64,000 bases of DNA from Altericroceibacterium indicum (GTDB taxonomy: Bacteria; Pseudomonadota; Alphaproteobacteria; Sphingomonadales; Sphingomonadaceae): contig NZ_WTYQ01000004.1 in NCBI RefSeq assembly GCF_009828105.1, positions 124,001 through 188,000 of the forward strand, in the 5' to 3' direction. Both the position numbers and the translations under genes were made by a program. Shown here one piece after another: positions 39,081-49,021 of the stretch (positions are counted from its first letter, which is position 1; every line of letters begins with the position of its first letter). The notes under the pieces were generated by a model that ran no database searches, was not told the origin of the DNA, and saw nothing but the letters and a program-made list of their open reading frames with translations.

Positions 39081-41873
39081 TTATTTTTTGGCGGTTGCCG
39101 GCCCGTATAACATGCCGTTGAACAGGAATTTGAAGGTTGCGTAAGGCTGGGCGCGCTGGGTGACTTCAGGCCCCATCATGAAGATTTTGCCTGCCCCCAG
39201 ATTAGTGTCGAACACCGCCACAGTATCTTTCAATTTGTCCTGACCCAAGGCCCAGCCACTGTGCAGCGGAGTGGCATTGTCAAACCATGAAACAGGTGTC
39301 GCGCCATTGCCCTTGGCCTTGAATGACTGGCTGTTGGCAAAGAATAGATCGACCTGTTGCGGCATTCCAAAGGCGAGTGGTTGGGTGTTATCTACCCGTG
39401 CTGTCACCAAAGAGCCGGGAATGAAGAACTCCCGCCGGTCGAGCATTTTGCGCTGATTGCCGTCCTGCTTGTAAAGTGCAGCCTCCACTGGCGCACCCAC
39501 AAGTTCGGCGAGGCGGTTGGCACTGCCCACGGTGATGAGCGTGCCGCCGCTCTGGGTAAATTGGGCAATCGCGGGCACGGTTTTGCTTTGGGTGATCTCT
39601 CCCAGCCAGCCACGATATTGCGCCGGAATATCCTTCGGGTCGGGCTGCTCACCCTCACGCGGTGCACGATAGAGGCTGTCCTCATCGCCAGGCACCGTTC
39701 CATCGGCAAAGATCAGCACATCATATTTGTTGTTGAGATTCCCCTTATCAAGCTCCTGCGGATAGACGACCGAGAAGGGGAATTCGTATTGTTCCAGCAG
39801 CCAGCGGGTCCAACCAGATGGCATATTGCCGCCATATTTGTCGATCAGGCCAATGCGTGGGCGCTTGAGAGATAGTGTTTCGGCCGCCGGGGCAGCACTG
39901 ACACCAAAGGCATCCACGCCAAGCTCAGCCGTGCTTGCCGCCATGATCGCCTGTGCCTTGGAAGAAGCGGGTACCCAGATGGCACCAGCCTGAAATTCGC
40001 GTCCAGCCGCTTCCACCGGCTGCATCACCCAGGATACAGGCACGCCGGCTTTTTGCAGGCGATTGGTCAGGATAAAGCTGTTGTTGGTGGTGTGCGGCAC
40101 CAGCCAGCCAGCACTTGCTGTTCCGGCGATTTTCCCGGCTGGCGGCTCGACCAGATCGGCAACGGCCGTGAAGGGGCCATCGAACCCTTCAAGGATACGG
40201 TCAAAACCGATGCCCATCTGGAAGGCCAGCGTGTAGCCGGTGATGTCATAAGGGGCCTTGGGCGGGCCACCGGGATATTCGACATCATGCGGATGATCCT
40301 GAGGTTCAAACATGTCGAGCACATGCGGGCGATAGGCCTGGCCGGTCTTCACCACATAAGAACCGGCAGGGTAATTCTTGCCTTCCACACTAAACGCATT
40401 CGTGGCTTGTTCCACGTCTACGCCATTTTTGATGAGTGCGTTGATGAAGGCTGTCACGGTGGGCATATCGGCTTGCCCTGATGGGATGATATAGCCACGC
40501 GGATCGCGATTTTCAGGCTTTTGCAGCTCCGAATACAGGCTCGATGCCACCCGATCCCGTGCGCGCCATGGGTTGATGCCATCTTCGGGTGGAGGCGGTG
40601 CATCCCCTGCCGCCGCCTCCAGCGCATCGACATCTTTCGGGGTGATCGTCCAGCTATCCTTGGCGCCCTTGGCAATATTGGTTGCGCCCATCTTATAGAT
40701 GTTGAGCAGCAGCCGCTCCCGATTGCGAGATGCATAATCGAGTACGGCCCGGTTGAGGAACCACTGATATTCCAGGCTGTCTTTCAAGTGCCATTCCTGC
40801 GGCGCGATGGGCATTGGCTCATCATTGCGGGCAAGCTGCGTCTCAGGCACCAGCGGGATACGTTCCGGCGTCGGGCCACCGATGATTTCCGTCAAAAGGC
40901 CCACGGCATTGTGGAAGTAAGCGATCGAACGGAACATGCCGTTGTGCCAGGTGGAATAAGGCGCCACGCTGCGCATTCCTGATCCCGGCTTATCCTCAGA
41001 GACAAGGCGGCTGTGCATGGTAGAGCCGACTTCACTGAGCGTGGTCATTACCAGCGGGTTATAATTATAATTGAATGGATCGCGGAACGGCGGAACGAAA
41101 ACCACCATGCCCGCAGGCCCGGTCTGATGCTGGTTGAAGATGATCTGCGGAAACCATTCGCGGAACATCACCCGATTGGCGTTTTCCGTCTCGGGCATCT
41201 GTGACATGAAGCTGTCACGATTATTGTCGTGGCCGACATATTTTTGATAAAGCCGGGGAAGGGAGCCAAACTCGCGCTCTTCCGGTTTGGCCTTGCGCAT
41301 ATACCAGTCAGCCACCAGTTCCAGCCCGTCAGGATTATCCTGCGGGAACAGCATAATGACATCATCCAACTCGCGCAGGGTTTCAGGATCGTTCTGGCTG
41401 AGCAGGCGATAGAGCACGTGAATCTGGCTCTGCGTGGTGACTGTTTCGGTAGCGTGGAGCCCGGCATCAATCCAGACTACGGCCTTGCCTTTGGCTGCCA
41501 GTGCCTTGGCTTCATCTGCATCCAGATCATCAGCTTTGGCAAGCCGCCGGGCAATATCGCGATATTCATCCAGGCGGGCGAGATTTTCTGGCGATGAAAC
41601 AATCGCCATCCATTGATCGCGACCCTCGGCAGTCTTGCCGATATTGACCAGCTTGATCCGATCAGACTGCTTCTCCAGCAAATTCAGATAGGCGACATAT
41701 TGCGTGTAATTGGCGAGGAAATAATCGCTGCCGGGTTCCTCTGGAAAGGCATCGGCAGGGGCGGTGATTCCCAGATCATTGCCACCGGAAATCCGCTCTT
41801 CCTGCGCTATAGCGCTGATGGGTTGGAGAGCCATGGCCGCCATGGCCGCGCTGCAAAACAGGAATGGTTTCAT
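39081..41873 (-). CDS. Secreted M14-family zinc carboxypeptidase
   Basis: 930 residues. The signal peptide is MKPFLFCSAAMAAMALQPISAIAQ. The M14 domain carries the zinc motif DAGLHATE (His140, Glu143), FPQDNPDG, HDNNRDSF and NQHQTG. A long C-terminal part of mixed alpha/beta character (IGLIDKYGGNMPSGWTRWLL, LITVGSANRLAELVG) resembles a class I glutamine-amidotransferase-like fold, as in other large M14 proteins. It probably trims peptides in the periplasm or at the cell surface, upstream of a TonB receptor gene. Confidence 0.9.
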   Translation of the reverse strand: MKPFLFCSAAMAAMALQPISAIAQEERISGGNDLGITAPADAFPEEPGSDYFLANYTQYVAYLNLLEKQSDRIKLVNIGKTAEGRDQWMAIVSSPENLARLDEYRDIARRLAKADDLDADEAKALAAKGKAVVWIDAGLHATETVTTQSQIHVLYRLLSQNDPETLRELDDVIMLFPQDNPDGLELVADWYMRKAKPEEREFGSLPRLYQKYVGHDNNRDSFMSQMPETENANRVMFREWFPQIIFNQHQTGPAGMVVFVPPFRDPFNYNYNPLVMTTLSEVGSTMHSRLVSEDKPGSGMRSVAPYSTWHNGMFRSIAYFHNAVGLLTEIIGGPTPERIPLVPETQLARNDEPMPIAPQEWHLKDSLEYQWFLNRAVLDYASRNRERLLLNIYKMGATNIAKGAKDSWTITPKDVDALEAAAGDAPPPPEDGINPWRARDRVASSLYSELQKPENRDPRGYIIPSGQADMPTVTAFINALIKNGVDVEQATNAFSVEGKNYPAGSYVVKTGQAYRPHVLDMFEPQDHPHDVEYPGGPPKAPYDITGYTLAFQMGIGFDRILEGFDGPFTAVADLVEPPAGKIAGTASAGWLVPHTTNNSFILTNRLQKAGVPVSWVMQPVEAAGREFQAGAIWVPASSKAQAIMAASTAELGVDAFGVSAAPAAETLSLKRPRIGLIDKYGGNMPSGWTRWLLEQYEFPFSVVYPQELDKGNLNNKYDVLIFADGTVPGDEDSLYRAPREGEQPDPKDIPAQYRGWLGEITQSKTVPAIAQFTQSGGTLITVGSANRLAELVGAPVEAALYKQDGNQRKMLDRREFFIPGSLVTARVDNTQPLAFGMPQQVDLFFANSQSFKAKGNGATPVSWFDNATPLHSGWALGQDKLKDTVAVFDTNLGAGKIFMMGPEVTQRAQPYATFKFLFNGMLYGPATAKK

Positions 41874-41974
41874 TGATGCCCCTCACGTTTAAAACAGTCC
41901 GGCCATTTTGCGGCCACGGTGAATAGACGTGCTGAACACACACGACCTCACCCTGCTTTGAAATAAAAGTAAAA

Positions 41975-43396
41975 TTAAAGGCCCGGCAATATATCAAATG
42001 CCACTGTCAGCCGTTTCTGATCGCCGGAAAATACTTCGGTCCCATGCCACATGTAGCTTGGAAATATGGCCAGCATTCCTGGTTCCGGCTTGATATGCTG
42101 GAACGGTTGAAGAGATGGTTGGGTCGGAATGCCAGGCCGCCCGAACGCCAGCCAGCCTTCGCGGCCCTGCTGAATGGTTTGCGGCAGATCGACATAAAAA
42201 GCGCAGGACATCCACCCTTGCGGATGGACATGGTCAGTATGAAAACCACCGGGTGACAGTGCCACAGACCATGCTGGCCCCAGTCTAAAGCGTCCGTTCG
42301 ACCTCATCCGCACTGGGTCTGGCCCAGTTCCAAGTTGTGCAATATGCTGTGCAATCAGCGGTTTGAGGCCTTGAAACAAAGTGGCGATCACTGGATCAGA
42401 GCTTTGAGTCAAATCCTCCTGCGTCTGGCTACCATGGCGCAGAGATTGATCGAGCGGGTGGCTTTTCCAAGGGTGGCGCTTCAGCAAAGCAGTTTTGAGA
42501 TCCGCCAGATAGGACGGCAAATCATGCGCACTTGCGGGAGCATCCATCATTTGAGCAGAGATCAGCCCCGGTGACGTGCAGAAGGTTTCATAGCGCGTGT
42601 CGCCCATGATGCGCCATGCGGTGGTGAGCAATGCCACAATTCCCTGATCGCCGGGGTGAGCTTGCAGAATGCGGATGGCGAGCTGTTCGGCTTCCTCTGC
42701 ACGCCCACAATGAAGCAGCGCTTCGAGCGCAGCCTTAGCCGCCTCTTGCGATGATCGGTTGAGTTGCAAGGCCTGTGTCGCGGCAGCCAATTGGGCCTCG
42801 GGTCTTTTTTGCCGCGCGGCAATGTGTGAATGGAATATATGTAGTGCTGGTTGATCGGGTGCGGCGATGATGGCCTGTTGGATAAAGTGGCCAGCATCGT
42901 CCACTTTGTCGGCGGACAGCAATATCCGCGCTTTCAACTCCAGTAGTTTCGCATTGGCAGGTTCAGCGCTGATTTGCCGCTCCAGTGCAGATGACGCTGC
43001 GGCGACATCATTGGTCCGCATCCAGCGCAATTGTGCCAAATCGTGATGGGCGTCAAAGTAGTCAGGCCGTGCCGTAATAGCCTGTTCGAAGCTTCGTTCC
43101 GCCGCATCAAACCGCGCATTGCCTTGCTGCGCCCTGCCCAGAACTAGCAGGCTTTCAGGTGCTTTGCCTCCCTTTGTCACTGCTTTTGCGGCCCAATCCT
43201 CGGCCTCGCTAAAGCGCGACAGGTCACCCAGCAAAGCAGCCAGACTATGTGCGGGCAGGGCCTCTTGCGGGGCGAGGGCGGCAGCCTTGTGATAGAGCGC
43301 CAGTGCTGCTTCCGTATCGCCTCGCGCTTTCCGATCACGCCCTTCGGACAGAAGGGCGCGCCAATCATCAGATTCCAAAGGCAGGCTCGTTTCCAT
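41975..43396 (-). CDS. TPR protein with C-terminal 2OG-Fe(II) oxygenase domain
   Basis: 473 residues. The first 270 are tetratricopeptide repeats (AALALYHKAAALAPQEALPA, AERSFEQAITARPDYFDAHH, AAATQALQLNRSSQEAAKAA). The C-terminal 200 form a double-stranded beta-helix with an HxD motif and neighbouring His (GGFHTDHVHPQGW), a distal His (YMWHGTE) and the 2-oxoglutarate Arg (QKRLTVAFD). There is no signal peptide, so it is cytoplasmic. The substrate is unknown; TPRs suggest a protein substrate or partner. It starts 7 bp after the cyclophilin stop, so the two are probably co-transcribed. Confidence 0.88.
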   Translation of the reverse strand: METSLPLESDDWRALLSEGRDRKARGDTEAALALYHKAAALAPQEALPAHSLAALLGDLSRFSEAEDWAAKAVTKGGKAPESLLVLGRAQQGNARFDAAERSFEQAITARPDYFDAHHDLAQLRWMRTNDVAAASSALERQISAEPANAKLLELKARILLSADKVDDAGHFIQQAIIAAPDQPALHIFHSHIAARQKRPEAQLAAATQALQLNRSSQEAAKAALEALLHCGRAEEAEQLAIRILQAHPGDQGIVALLTTAWRIMGDTRYETFCTSPGLISAQMMDAPASAHDLPSYLADLKTALLKRHPWKSHPLDQSLRHGSQTQEDLTQSSDPVIATLFQGLKPLIAQHIAQLGTGPDPVRMRSNGRFRLGPAWSVALSPGGFHTDHVHPQGWMSCAFYVDLPQTIQQGREGWLAFGRPGIPTQPSLQPFQHIKPEPGMLAIFPSYMWHGTEVFSGDQKRLTVAFDILPGL

Positions 43397-43403
43397 ATCT
43401 ATT

Positions 43404-44405
43404 CTATTTTTTGCCTGCGCCAGATGGTGGCGCGTGGCGGATCGGCACTTTCACATTGCACACATCCACACCGCCAGCAGAAGCGCGATAAAAGCTGTCC
43501 TTTCGGTTGGCACGAGAAGCGTAATATCGGGCAAAATTGTCGCTATCGCTGGCCATATATTCAAAATGCGGCTGTTCAGTAGCGGGCAAATCCGAGGCGA
43601 GACGGATCGACACAATCGGCACTTTGTTCTGCCCCTCAGCGTAAAACCCCATCTCACCCGTGCCACGGGGCAGGGCGGAGAGATATTCAATTCCTTCAAT
43701 CACGCGCCCGACAACCGCAGTGTTGCGGTCAAGCTGGCGAGGGGCGTGCCCAATGGCTGCATATAATTCTGCACCTGAACCTGTATCCGGCAGATTTTCG
43801 CGCCCGACACCGACAGAGGCATAGCAATGAACCGGCCAGCGGGTTGTGCCATCGCTTGCCAATGGCCAGCCATCAATGATCTGCGCTACCGGAGCATAAT
43901 TATCGCACATGGCTTGCGGTGAACTATCCGTGCAATTGGCCGGAGCATTGGGCTCATCTGACGCCTTCAACATAGCAGCATAATCGCTTTCCGGCACGGT
44001 TTCGAGCGTAGCAGGAAGAGGCTTGGCTTCAGAGGCATCACCCCATTGAGTCACCCAATTATCGACCACACGGTTTACGCTGGTGCCATCCCACCAATGG
44101 GCATGGGCGAGCTTGCGAATATTGCGGACCCAACCGGCCGAATAAGGCTGAGGAACAAGCTGAATGATGATGTCACGGTTGGCACCATTGGCATCTGGTG
44201 CCAATTTCATCACCAGCAATTGATCGGCTGGTATCGGCCGCCAGACATTGACCGGCGCTTCTTCTATGATTTCATCCGGGGTCACATCAGTGCTGATTTG
44301 TGCGAAAACCGGGCCTGCAGTGGTGAGGCACAGGGCCGCACTCATGGCAGCGGAAGTAAAAATGCGCAAGCGCGCCGGGTTAAGAATAGTCATGGCTGTC
44401 ATCAT
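43404..44405 (-). CDS. Secreted cyclophilin-type peptidyl-prolyl isomerase
   Basis: 333 residues from 44405; ATGs at 44402 and 44393 are also possible. The signal peptide is Ala/Leu-rich and ends AGPVFAQ. The cyclophilin-like fold is suggested by HAHWWDGTSVNRVVDNWVTQ, PVHCYASVGVGRENLPDTGS, ELYAAIGHAPRQLDRNTAVV and GRVIEGIEYLSALPRGTGEM. Some canonical catalytic residues of CypA are hard to place, so isomerase activity is likely rather than certain. It probably assists folding in the periplasm. Confidence 0.82.
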   Translation of the reverse strand: MMTAMTILNPARLRIFTSAAMSAALCLTTAGPVFAQISTDVTPDEIIEEAPVNVWRPIPADQLLVMKLAPDANGANRDIIIQLVPQPYSAGWVRNIRKLAHAHWWDGTSVNRVVDNWVTQWGDASEAKPLPATLETVPESDYAAMLKASDEPNAPANCTDSSPQAMCDNYAPVAQIIDGWPLASDGTTRWPVHCYASVGVGRENLPDTGSGAELYAAIGHAPRQLDRNTAVVGRVIEGIEYLSALPRGTGEMGFYAEGQNKVPIVSIRLASDLPATEQPHFEYMASDSDNFARYYASRANRKDSFYRASAGGVDVCNVKVPIRHAPPSGAGKK

Positions 44406-44540
44406 GTCATCCGAATGAGAAAGCGGCAATTGCCGAGTGCGGCCAATAAAAATTTCACAAAACTTGCGAGAAAGTGTTCAGCATGGCTTGCGGTTCTCCT
44501 CCGCTCCCGCTAGTGGCCACCCCTCATCCCGAGGGTTTGC

Positions 44541-44631
44541 GGAGCGGTGGCCGAGTGGTCGAAGGCGCACGCCTGGAAAGTGTGTATAGGTCAAAAGCCT
44601 ATCGTGGGTTCGAATCCCACCCGCTCCGCCA
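44541..44631 (+). tRNA. tRNA-Ser (anticodon GGA)
   Basis: A class II tRNA. The acceptor stem is GGAGCGG (44541-44547) with CCGCTCC (44621-44627), then G and encoded CCA. The D arm is GCCGAGTGGTCGAAGGC. The anticodon stem CACGC/GTGTG holds loop CTGGAAA with anticodon GGA at 44575-44577. A long variable arm and the T arm GTGGGTTCGAATCCCAC follow. Confidence 0.97.
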
Positions 44632-44859
44632 CTTTAAGATTTCTGACCTTCATATCCTCCAGTGAATTGAAAGCCGTAGTGTTTTCGGTGTTGGAAATCC
44701 GTCGTTCCGGCCATAGATGACATACTCTGAGAACAGCAGGAGAGTAGGTGTTTCGCAGCCTGTTATGCCGCCGTTTTTCCAGATTTTCGAAGGGTTTGCG
44801 AAAGAGCCGACACGATTCGTTGGTCGGAGACGAGTGGCGGTGAGACTGACAGCACTCGC

Positions 44860-45831
44860 TTATCTCACCACGCAGCGGAAACCGATGTGCGAGGTTGAGC
44901 TGTCGACCATCTGGGCATGGCGTGCAGCCGGGCGGTAACGTTGGCAATAATTGGCTGCACACAGGTGCGAGCCGCCTTTGAGAACCCTGCGGCCGATTTT
45001 TACCTCTGGTTGGGCAGAATCGAAGCTTTCCTTCATCAGGCCGCCGCGTGGGTCTTTGATCGTACAGCAGGCCCCTGCCTTCTTTTTGGTCATCGGGCGT
45101 GGATTTTCTGTCCACCAGTCCTTGGTCCACTCCCATGTGTTGCCGATCATATCATAAACGCCATAACCATTGGCGTCATAAGTGCCGACCGGAGAGGTCC
45201 GCTCCCACCCGTCGTCCAGCGTATTGGAATAAGGGAACACGCCCTGCCAGTAGTTGGCCAGCATCTTGCCGTCGGGCTGGAGTTCATCGCCCCAAGCATA
45301 TTCGGCGCCCTCCAGGCCACCGCGCGCCGCATATTCATACTCTGCTTCGGTGGGGAGGTCTTTTTTTACCCATTTGGCATAGGCGAGAGCATCGGAATAG
45401 GTCACGTGGACGACTGGGTGATCCCACAAGTCGAGATCCTCAATTGTTTGCTCAGGGCCTAACGGATAACGCCAATTCGCCCCGAAGCGGAATTCCCACC
45501 ACAGATAGGGGTTCGATGTATCGACTGGTGTTTCAGTTTTCTTGAACACAAGCGATCCGGGGATCGCCATATCGGGCGACATGCCGGGGTAATCTCTCGG
45601 ATCCGGGGCAATCTCAGCAAAGGTCATATGACCGGTCGCTTCAACAAACGCCGCGAAGGCACGGTTGGTGACCGGTGTCTCGTCGATTGCAAAGGCACTC
45701 ACTGAAACCCGCCGCAGCGGTTTTTCCTCAGGGTAGAAGCGCTCTGAACCCATTGTGAAAGTACCCGCAGGAATGCAGATCATGCCCGCTGGCAGGTCTG
45801 ATGCACGTGAGCGATGGGAGGTTTTTGCCAC
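44860..45831 (-). CDS. Formylglycine-generating enzyme family protein (SUMF1-like)
   Basis: 323 residues. FGE oxidises a Cys in type I sulfatases to formylglycine, activating them. The N-terminus has MICIPAGTFTMGSERFYPEE, then ETPVTNRAFAAFVEATGH, LPTEAEYEYAARGG, GNTWEWTKDWW and the C-terminal active site SHLCAANYCQRYRPAAR with both cysteines (Cys291, Cys296), spaced as in catalytically active FGE, then SSTSHIGFRC. Many bacterial homologues lack this pair; this one keeps it. No sulfatase gene is in the window. No signal peptide is visible. Confidence 0.92.
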   Translation of the reverse strand: MAKTSHRSRASDLPAGMICIPAGTFTMGSERFYPEEKPLRRVSVSAFAIDETPVTNRAFAAFVEATGHMTFAEIAPDPRDYPGMSPDMAIPGSLVFKKTETPVDTSNPYLWWEFRFGANWRYPLGPEQTIEDLDLWDHPVVHVTYSDALAYAKWVKKDLPTEAEYEYAARGGLEGAEYAWGDELQPDGKMLANYWQGVFPYSNTLDDGWERTSPVGTYDANGYGVYDMIGNTWEWTKDWWTENPRPMTKKKAGACCTIKDPRGGLMKESFDSAQPEVKIGRRVLKGGSHLCAANYCQRYRPAARHAQMVDSSTSHIGFRCVVR

Positions 45832-45974
45832 GGAACTTCCTTTTTCTCCGATCTATGGTGAGTGGAGCCAATCCATTCCGAAGCGCTAGCCGCGCGGCTT
45901 CCGCTCAATCGCGGATAACGCACCTGCCAGAAACAGCCTGAAGTTGGCAAGCTGCTGATGGCCTGTTCATTTTA

Positions 45975-46852
45975 TCAGATAACCGCTTTGAAAGCATTGA
46001 CCAGCATGTCGCGAAGCTCTGGCTCGGCGTCGCTGCGAGAGGCAAGGATGAGCCAATACGCTTTGGCCTTCGGTTTGATCACTTCGAGGCGCCCCTCCGG
46101 CACGGCCTCTGCAACGTGATCATCGAATATAAATATTTTTGCCTGCCGCCTGATCGATTCATCGATGAGCTGGTCGATAAAAACAGGGGTTAGGATGATG
46201 AGTGGCGCGTCGTTCTCAGTTTCCTGTAAAGCTTTGATCGAAAATCCGTTTACTTCAAGATTGGACTGAGGGGTGATGAAAGGAATTTCATCCTCTTTCA
46301 ATAAGCTCAACCGGATCTTTTGGCCCACTTCTTTGGGAGCAAAGATCGAAGCGTTGCTTTCCTTGAGATAGGAAAAAGTCAGGCCTTTGCGTTCTTGGGC
46401 CCCTCCTCGCAAGAAGGCAAAGGTATTGGCATCGCGCTCCAGGAGAGAAAAGATCTCACTGGCCGTTTCGACGGTGGTGAAGGATGCTGCCTTGGGCCAG
46501 CCCGCTTCTTGCAATCTTGCCAGATTGGGGCGGATGAAAGATTCCATCAGGAAAGAGCGAATGACCAATTTTGGCGGCGGGGCAGGGCGGCGGATTCAAG
46601 GTCAGCCTGCAACTTTTCCTGCAATGACAACGTCTGTTTCGCCACGTTCAGGATGCTGTTTCCCTGAGCTGAAGGTTCGACAGATCGGCCCCGTTTCCTC
46701 TCGAATAAGAGATAACCGCAAGCGGTTTCCAATGCCTTCATCTGCTTGCTGACCGGCGCTTCGCTAATATTCAGCTCATCAGCTGCTTTGCGAAAACTAC
46801 CGCATCTTGCAATAGTCGCGATTGCAACAGTTACAGAAGAGAAGAGAATAGA
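45975..46852 (-). pseudogene. Frameshifted LysR-type regulator
   Basis: Two frames together make one LysR protein. The HTH part (ARCGSFRKAADELNISEAPV, SKQMKALETACGYLLFERKR) is read from about 46852 to 46547. The effector domain (KLVIRSFLMESFIRPNLARL onward) is read from about 46570 to 45975. The frame changes at a run of four Cs near 46583-46587, where one base seems missing. The HTH frame has no ATG before an upstream stop, and a plausible N-terminus (INLIYSLL) lies in a third frame, suggesting a second lesion near 46840. It is divergent from the MarR gene. Confidence 0.8.
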
Positions 46853-47124
46853 TTAGATTAATCGACTCTTGAGCGATGCATCACGGAAAATTTAGCGCCG
46901 CTCAGGAATGCGCTTGCGGGATGTTCTACAGGTGCTGCCATGGTTGCGCTGAGGTCTGTCCCAGTCTGTATATTCAGAGTGTAGAAATGGGCCGCAGGAG
47001 TAGGCTGATCGTGTTGACGAGATGGCAAGCAGAGTTGCAAGAGGAACTACGCCAAGAGCGTCACCCTCTCGACTTCCTTGCCGGAAAGCCAGAGCGGATC
47101 AGCCAGATCAATGAGGACGCTACC

Positions 47125-47562
47125 ATGTTCAATCTCGAAGAGTTCCTGCCCTATCGCCTCTACCAAGCGACAGAGCGAAGTTCCCAGAAGTTCCCTGAAA
47201 TCTATACTGCCAAATATGATATCACGCGGGTGGAATGGCGCGTCCTGTTCAATGTCGGGCTCTATGGGCCGATCAACTCGCAGGAGATCGTGGAGCGCAC
47301 TGTGCTCGATAAGAGCAAGGTCTCGCGTGCGGTGCAGAAACTGGTCGTGCGCGGCTGGCTGACACGGGACGGCGATAAAGTGGATCGTCGGCGCAAAGCC
47401 CTTCAGCTGACGGTTGAGGGCGAGGAGATCCTGGCGGAGTTGAGCGCGCGCGCCGAGCGTCACAACGCGGCGATTATCCGCGAAATAGGGAGCGATAGAG
47501 TTGAGGAGTTGCTCGGACTCCTGCGTAAGATCGAAGCCATGGATCTTTTGGCAGAGGAATGA
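47125..47562 (+). CDS. MarR-family transcriptional regulator
   Basis: 145 residues from the ATG at 47125, preceded by GAGG 8 bases upstream; the frame is open upstream to 46876 and an ATG at 46987 is possible. The winged helix is clear: ITRVEWRVLFNVGLYGPINS, QEIVERTVLDKSKVSRAVQK, LVVRGWLTRDGDKVDRRRKA with the wing DRRR. Helical dimerisation ends flank it. GC-rich third positions set it apart from its neighbours and match the broken aldehyde dehydrogenase that follows, which it may once have controlled. Confidence 0.88.
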   Translation: MFNLEEFLPYRLYQATERSSQKFPEIYTAKYDITRVEWRVLFNVGLYGPINSQEIVERTVLDKSKVSRAVQKLVVRGWLTRDGDKVDRRRKALQLTVEGEEILAELSARAERHNAAIIREIGSDRVEELLGLLRKIEAMDLLAEE

Positions 47563-47666
47563 TTGAGCTGTTCTGCCATCCTTCCGATGCGGCGATAGAT
47601 ACCCTTAGGTGTCTGCCATGCTGCCAGATGGCCCAGATTGACCAGATTGAATTGACGATACAGTAG

Positions 47667-49021
47667 ACGGGAAATCCCGCAACCGGCGATCTGATCGGCT
47701 TGGCGCCGGTGGGCACGGCAGCCGATGTGGATCGCGCCGTCGCCGCTGCAAAACGGGCACAAGCTGATTGGGGCAGCCAGCCCGATGAGGTGCATGCCGA
47801 AGCGTGCCGCAAGCTGGCCGCCGTCATCACCCAGAACAGTGGCGAACTTGCCCGTCTGTTGACCCGTGAGCAGGGCAAGCCGCTGAAGGGTATCGGCTCC
47901 GAATTCGAGCTGGGCGGATGCGCGGCATGGATGGGTGCGACCGCCGACATGTCGCTGCCGGTGAAGGTGATTCAGGATGACGAAGCAGCACGTGTGGAGC
48001 AGCACTATGTGCCAGTCGGTGTGGTTGGCTCCATCACTCCGTGGAACTAGCCTCTCCTGATCGCGATCTGGTACATCGCCCCCGCGATCCGGGCGGGCAA
48101 TGCCGTGGTCATCAAGCCTTCGCCCTATACCACGCTCTCCACGCTGCGGATGGTAGAGCTGCTGGCGCGCGAATTGCCGGACGGTTTGCTCAGCGTGGTG
48201 GCCGATGGCGCGGGCGTTGGCGAAGCGATGACGACCCACCCCGATATCGACAAGATCATGTTCACCGGCTCCACCGCGACCGGCAAGAAGATCATGGCCG
48301 CAGCAGCCCCCACGCTGAAGAAGCTGACGCTCGAAATGGGCGGCAACGACGCTGGTATCGTTCTGCCAGATGTCGATGCCAAGGCCGTGGCGGAGGGAAT
48401 CTTTTGGGGCGCTTTCCTCAACAACGGCCAGACCTGCGCCGCCCTCAAGCGGCTTTACGTCCACGACGATGTCTACGACGAGGTTTGCGCGGCGCTGACC
48501 GAACTCGCCAATGCGGTCCCGATGGGCGAGGGCCTTGATGAGACCAACGTGCTCGGCCCGGTGCAGAACGCGATGCAGTTCGAGAAAGTTTCACGGCTCG
48601 CGGCGTCGGCTCCTGAGGAAGGCGGCCGGGTGCTGACAGGCGGCTCCGCACGGGGCGGGGCAGGGTTCTTCTTCCCGATCACGCTGGTCGCAGATGCGAA
48701 GGAAGGCATGGCTTGCGTCAAGGAGGAGCAGTTCGGCCCGCTCTTGCCGATCATCCGCTTTACCGATGTCGACGATGCGATCCGGCAGGCGAACAGCCTC
48801 GATGTCGATCTTGCGGCTTCGGTCTGGACCAAGGGCGCCGAAAGGGCCGCGCGGTTGCCGAGCGACTGGTCGCCGGGACGGTCTACCTCAACAAGCATGG
48901 CGAAGTGGCGCCGCATATTCCCTTCGGCGTCGCGCGCTATTCGAGCATGGGGGTGGAATTTGGCATCGAGGGGCTCGCGGCCTGTGCGAGCATCAAGATC
49001 TATAATTTTTCAAAGATGTAA
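47667..49021 (+). pseudogene. Aldehyde dehydrogenase, inactivated
   Basis: An NAD(P)-dependent aldehyde dehydrogenase of about 450 codons with several lesions. The frame from 47667 (NPATGDLIGLAPVGTAADVD) is cut off at the N-terminus by TAG at 47664. An amber codon at 48048-48050 replaces the Trp of the conserved PWNWP. The same frame then continues through LEMGGNDAGIVL and the catalytic Cys segment NNGQTCAALKR. Near 48855 a one-base loss shifts the remainder (VAERLVAGTVYLNKHGEVAP to IKIYNFSKM) to another frame. Codon use is much more GC3-rich than in surrounding genes, pointing to acquired and now decaying DNA. Confidence 0.92.

Noticed and set aside
44474-44665. 63-codon plus-strand frame over the tRNA
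   Set aside because: It spans the whole tRNA-Ser gene; the tRNA structure explains the sequence.
44591-45136. 181-codon minus-strand frame
   Set aside because: Overlaps both the tRNA-Ser 3' end and the FGE gene in another frame; the composition is Arg/Pro-rich without family likeness.
47460-48464. 334-codon minus-strand frame
   Set aside because: It is antisense to the aldehyde dehydrogenase pseudogene, whose GC-rich codons leave the opposite strand open. The translation is His/Gly/Arg-rich with no family likeness.
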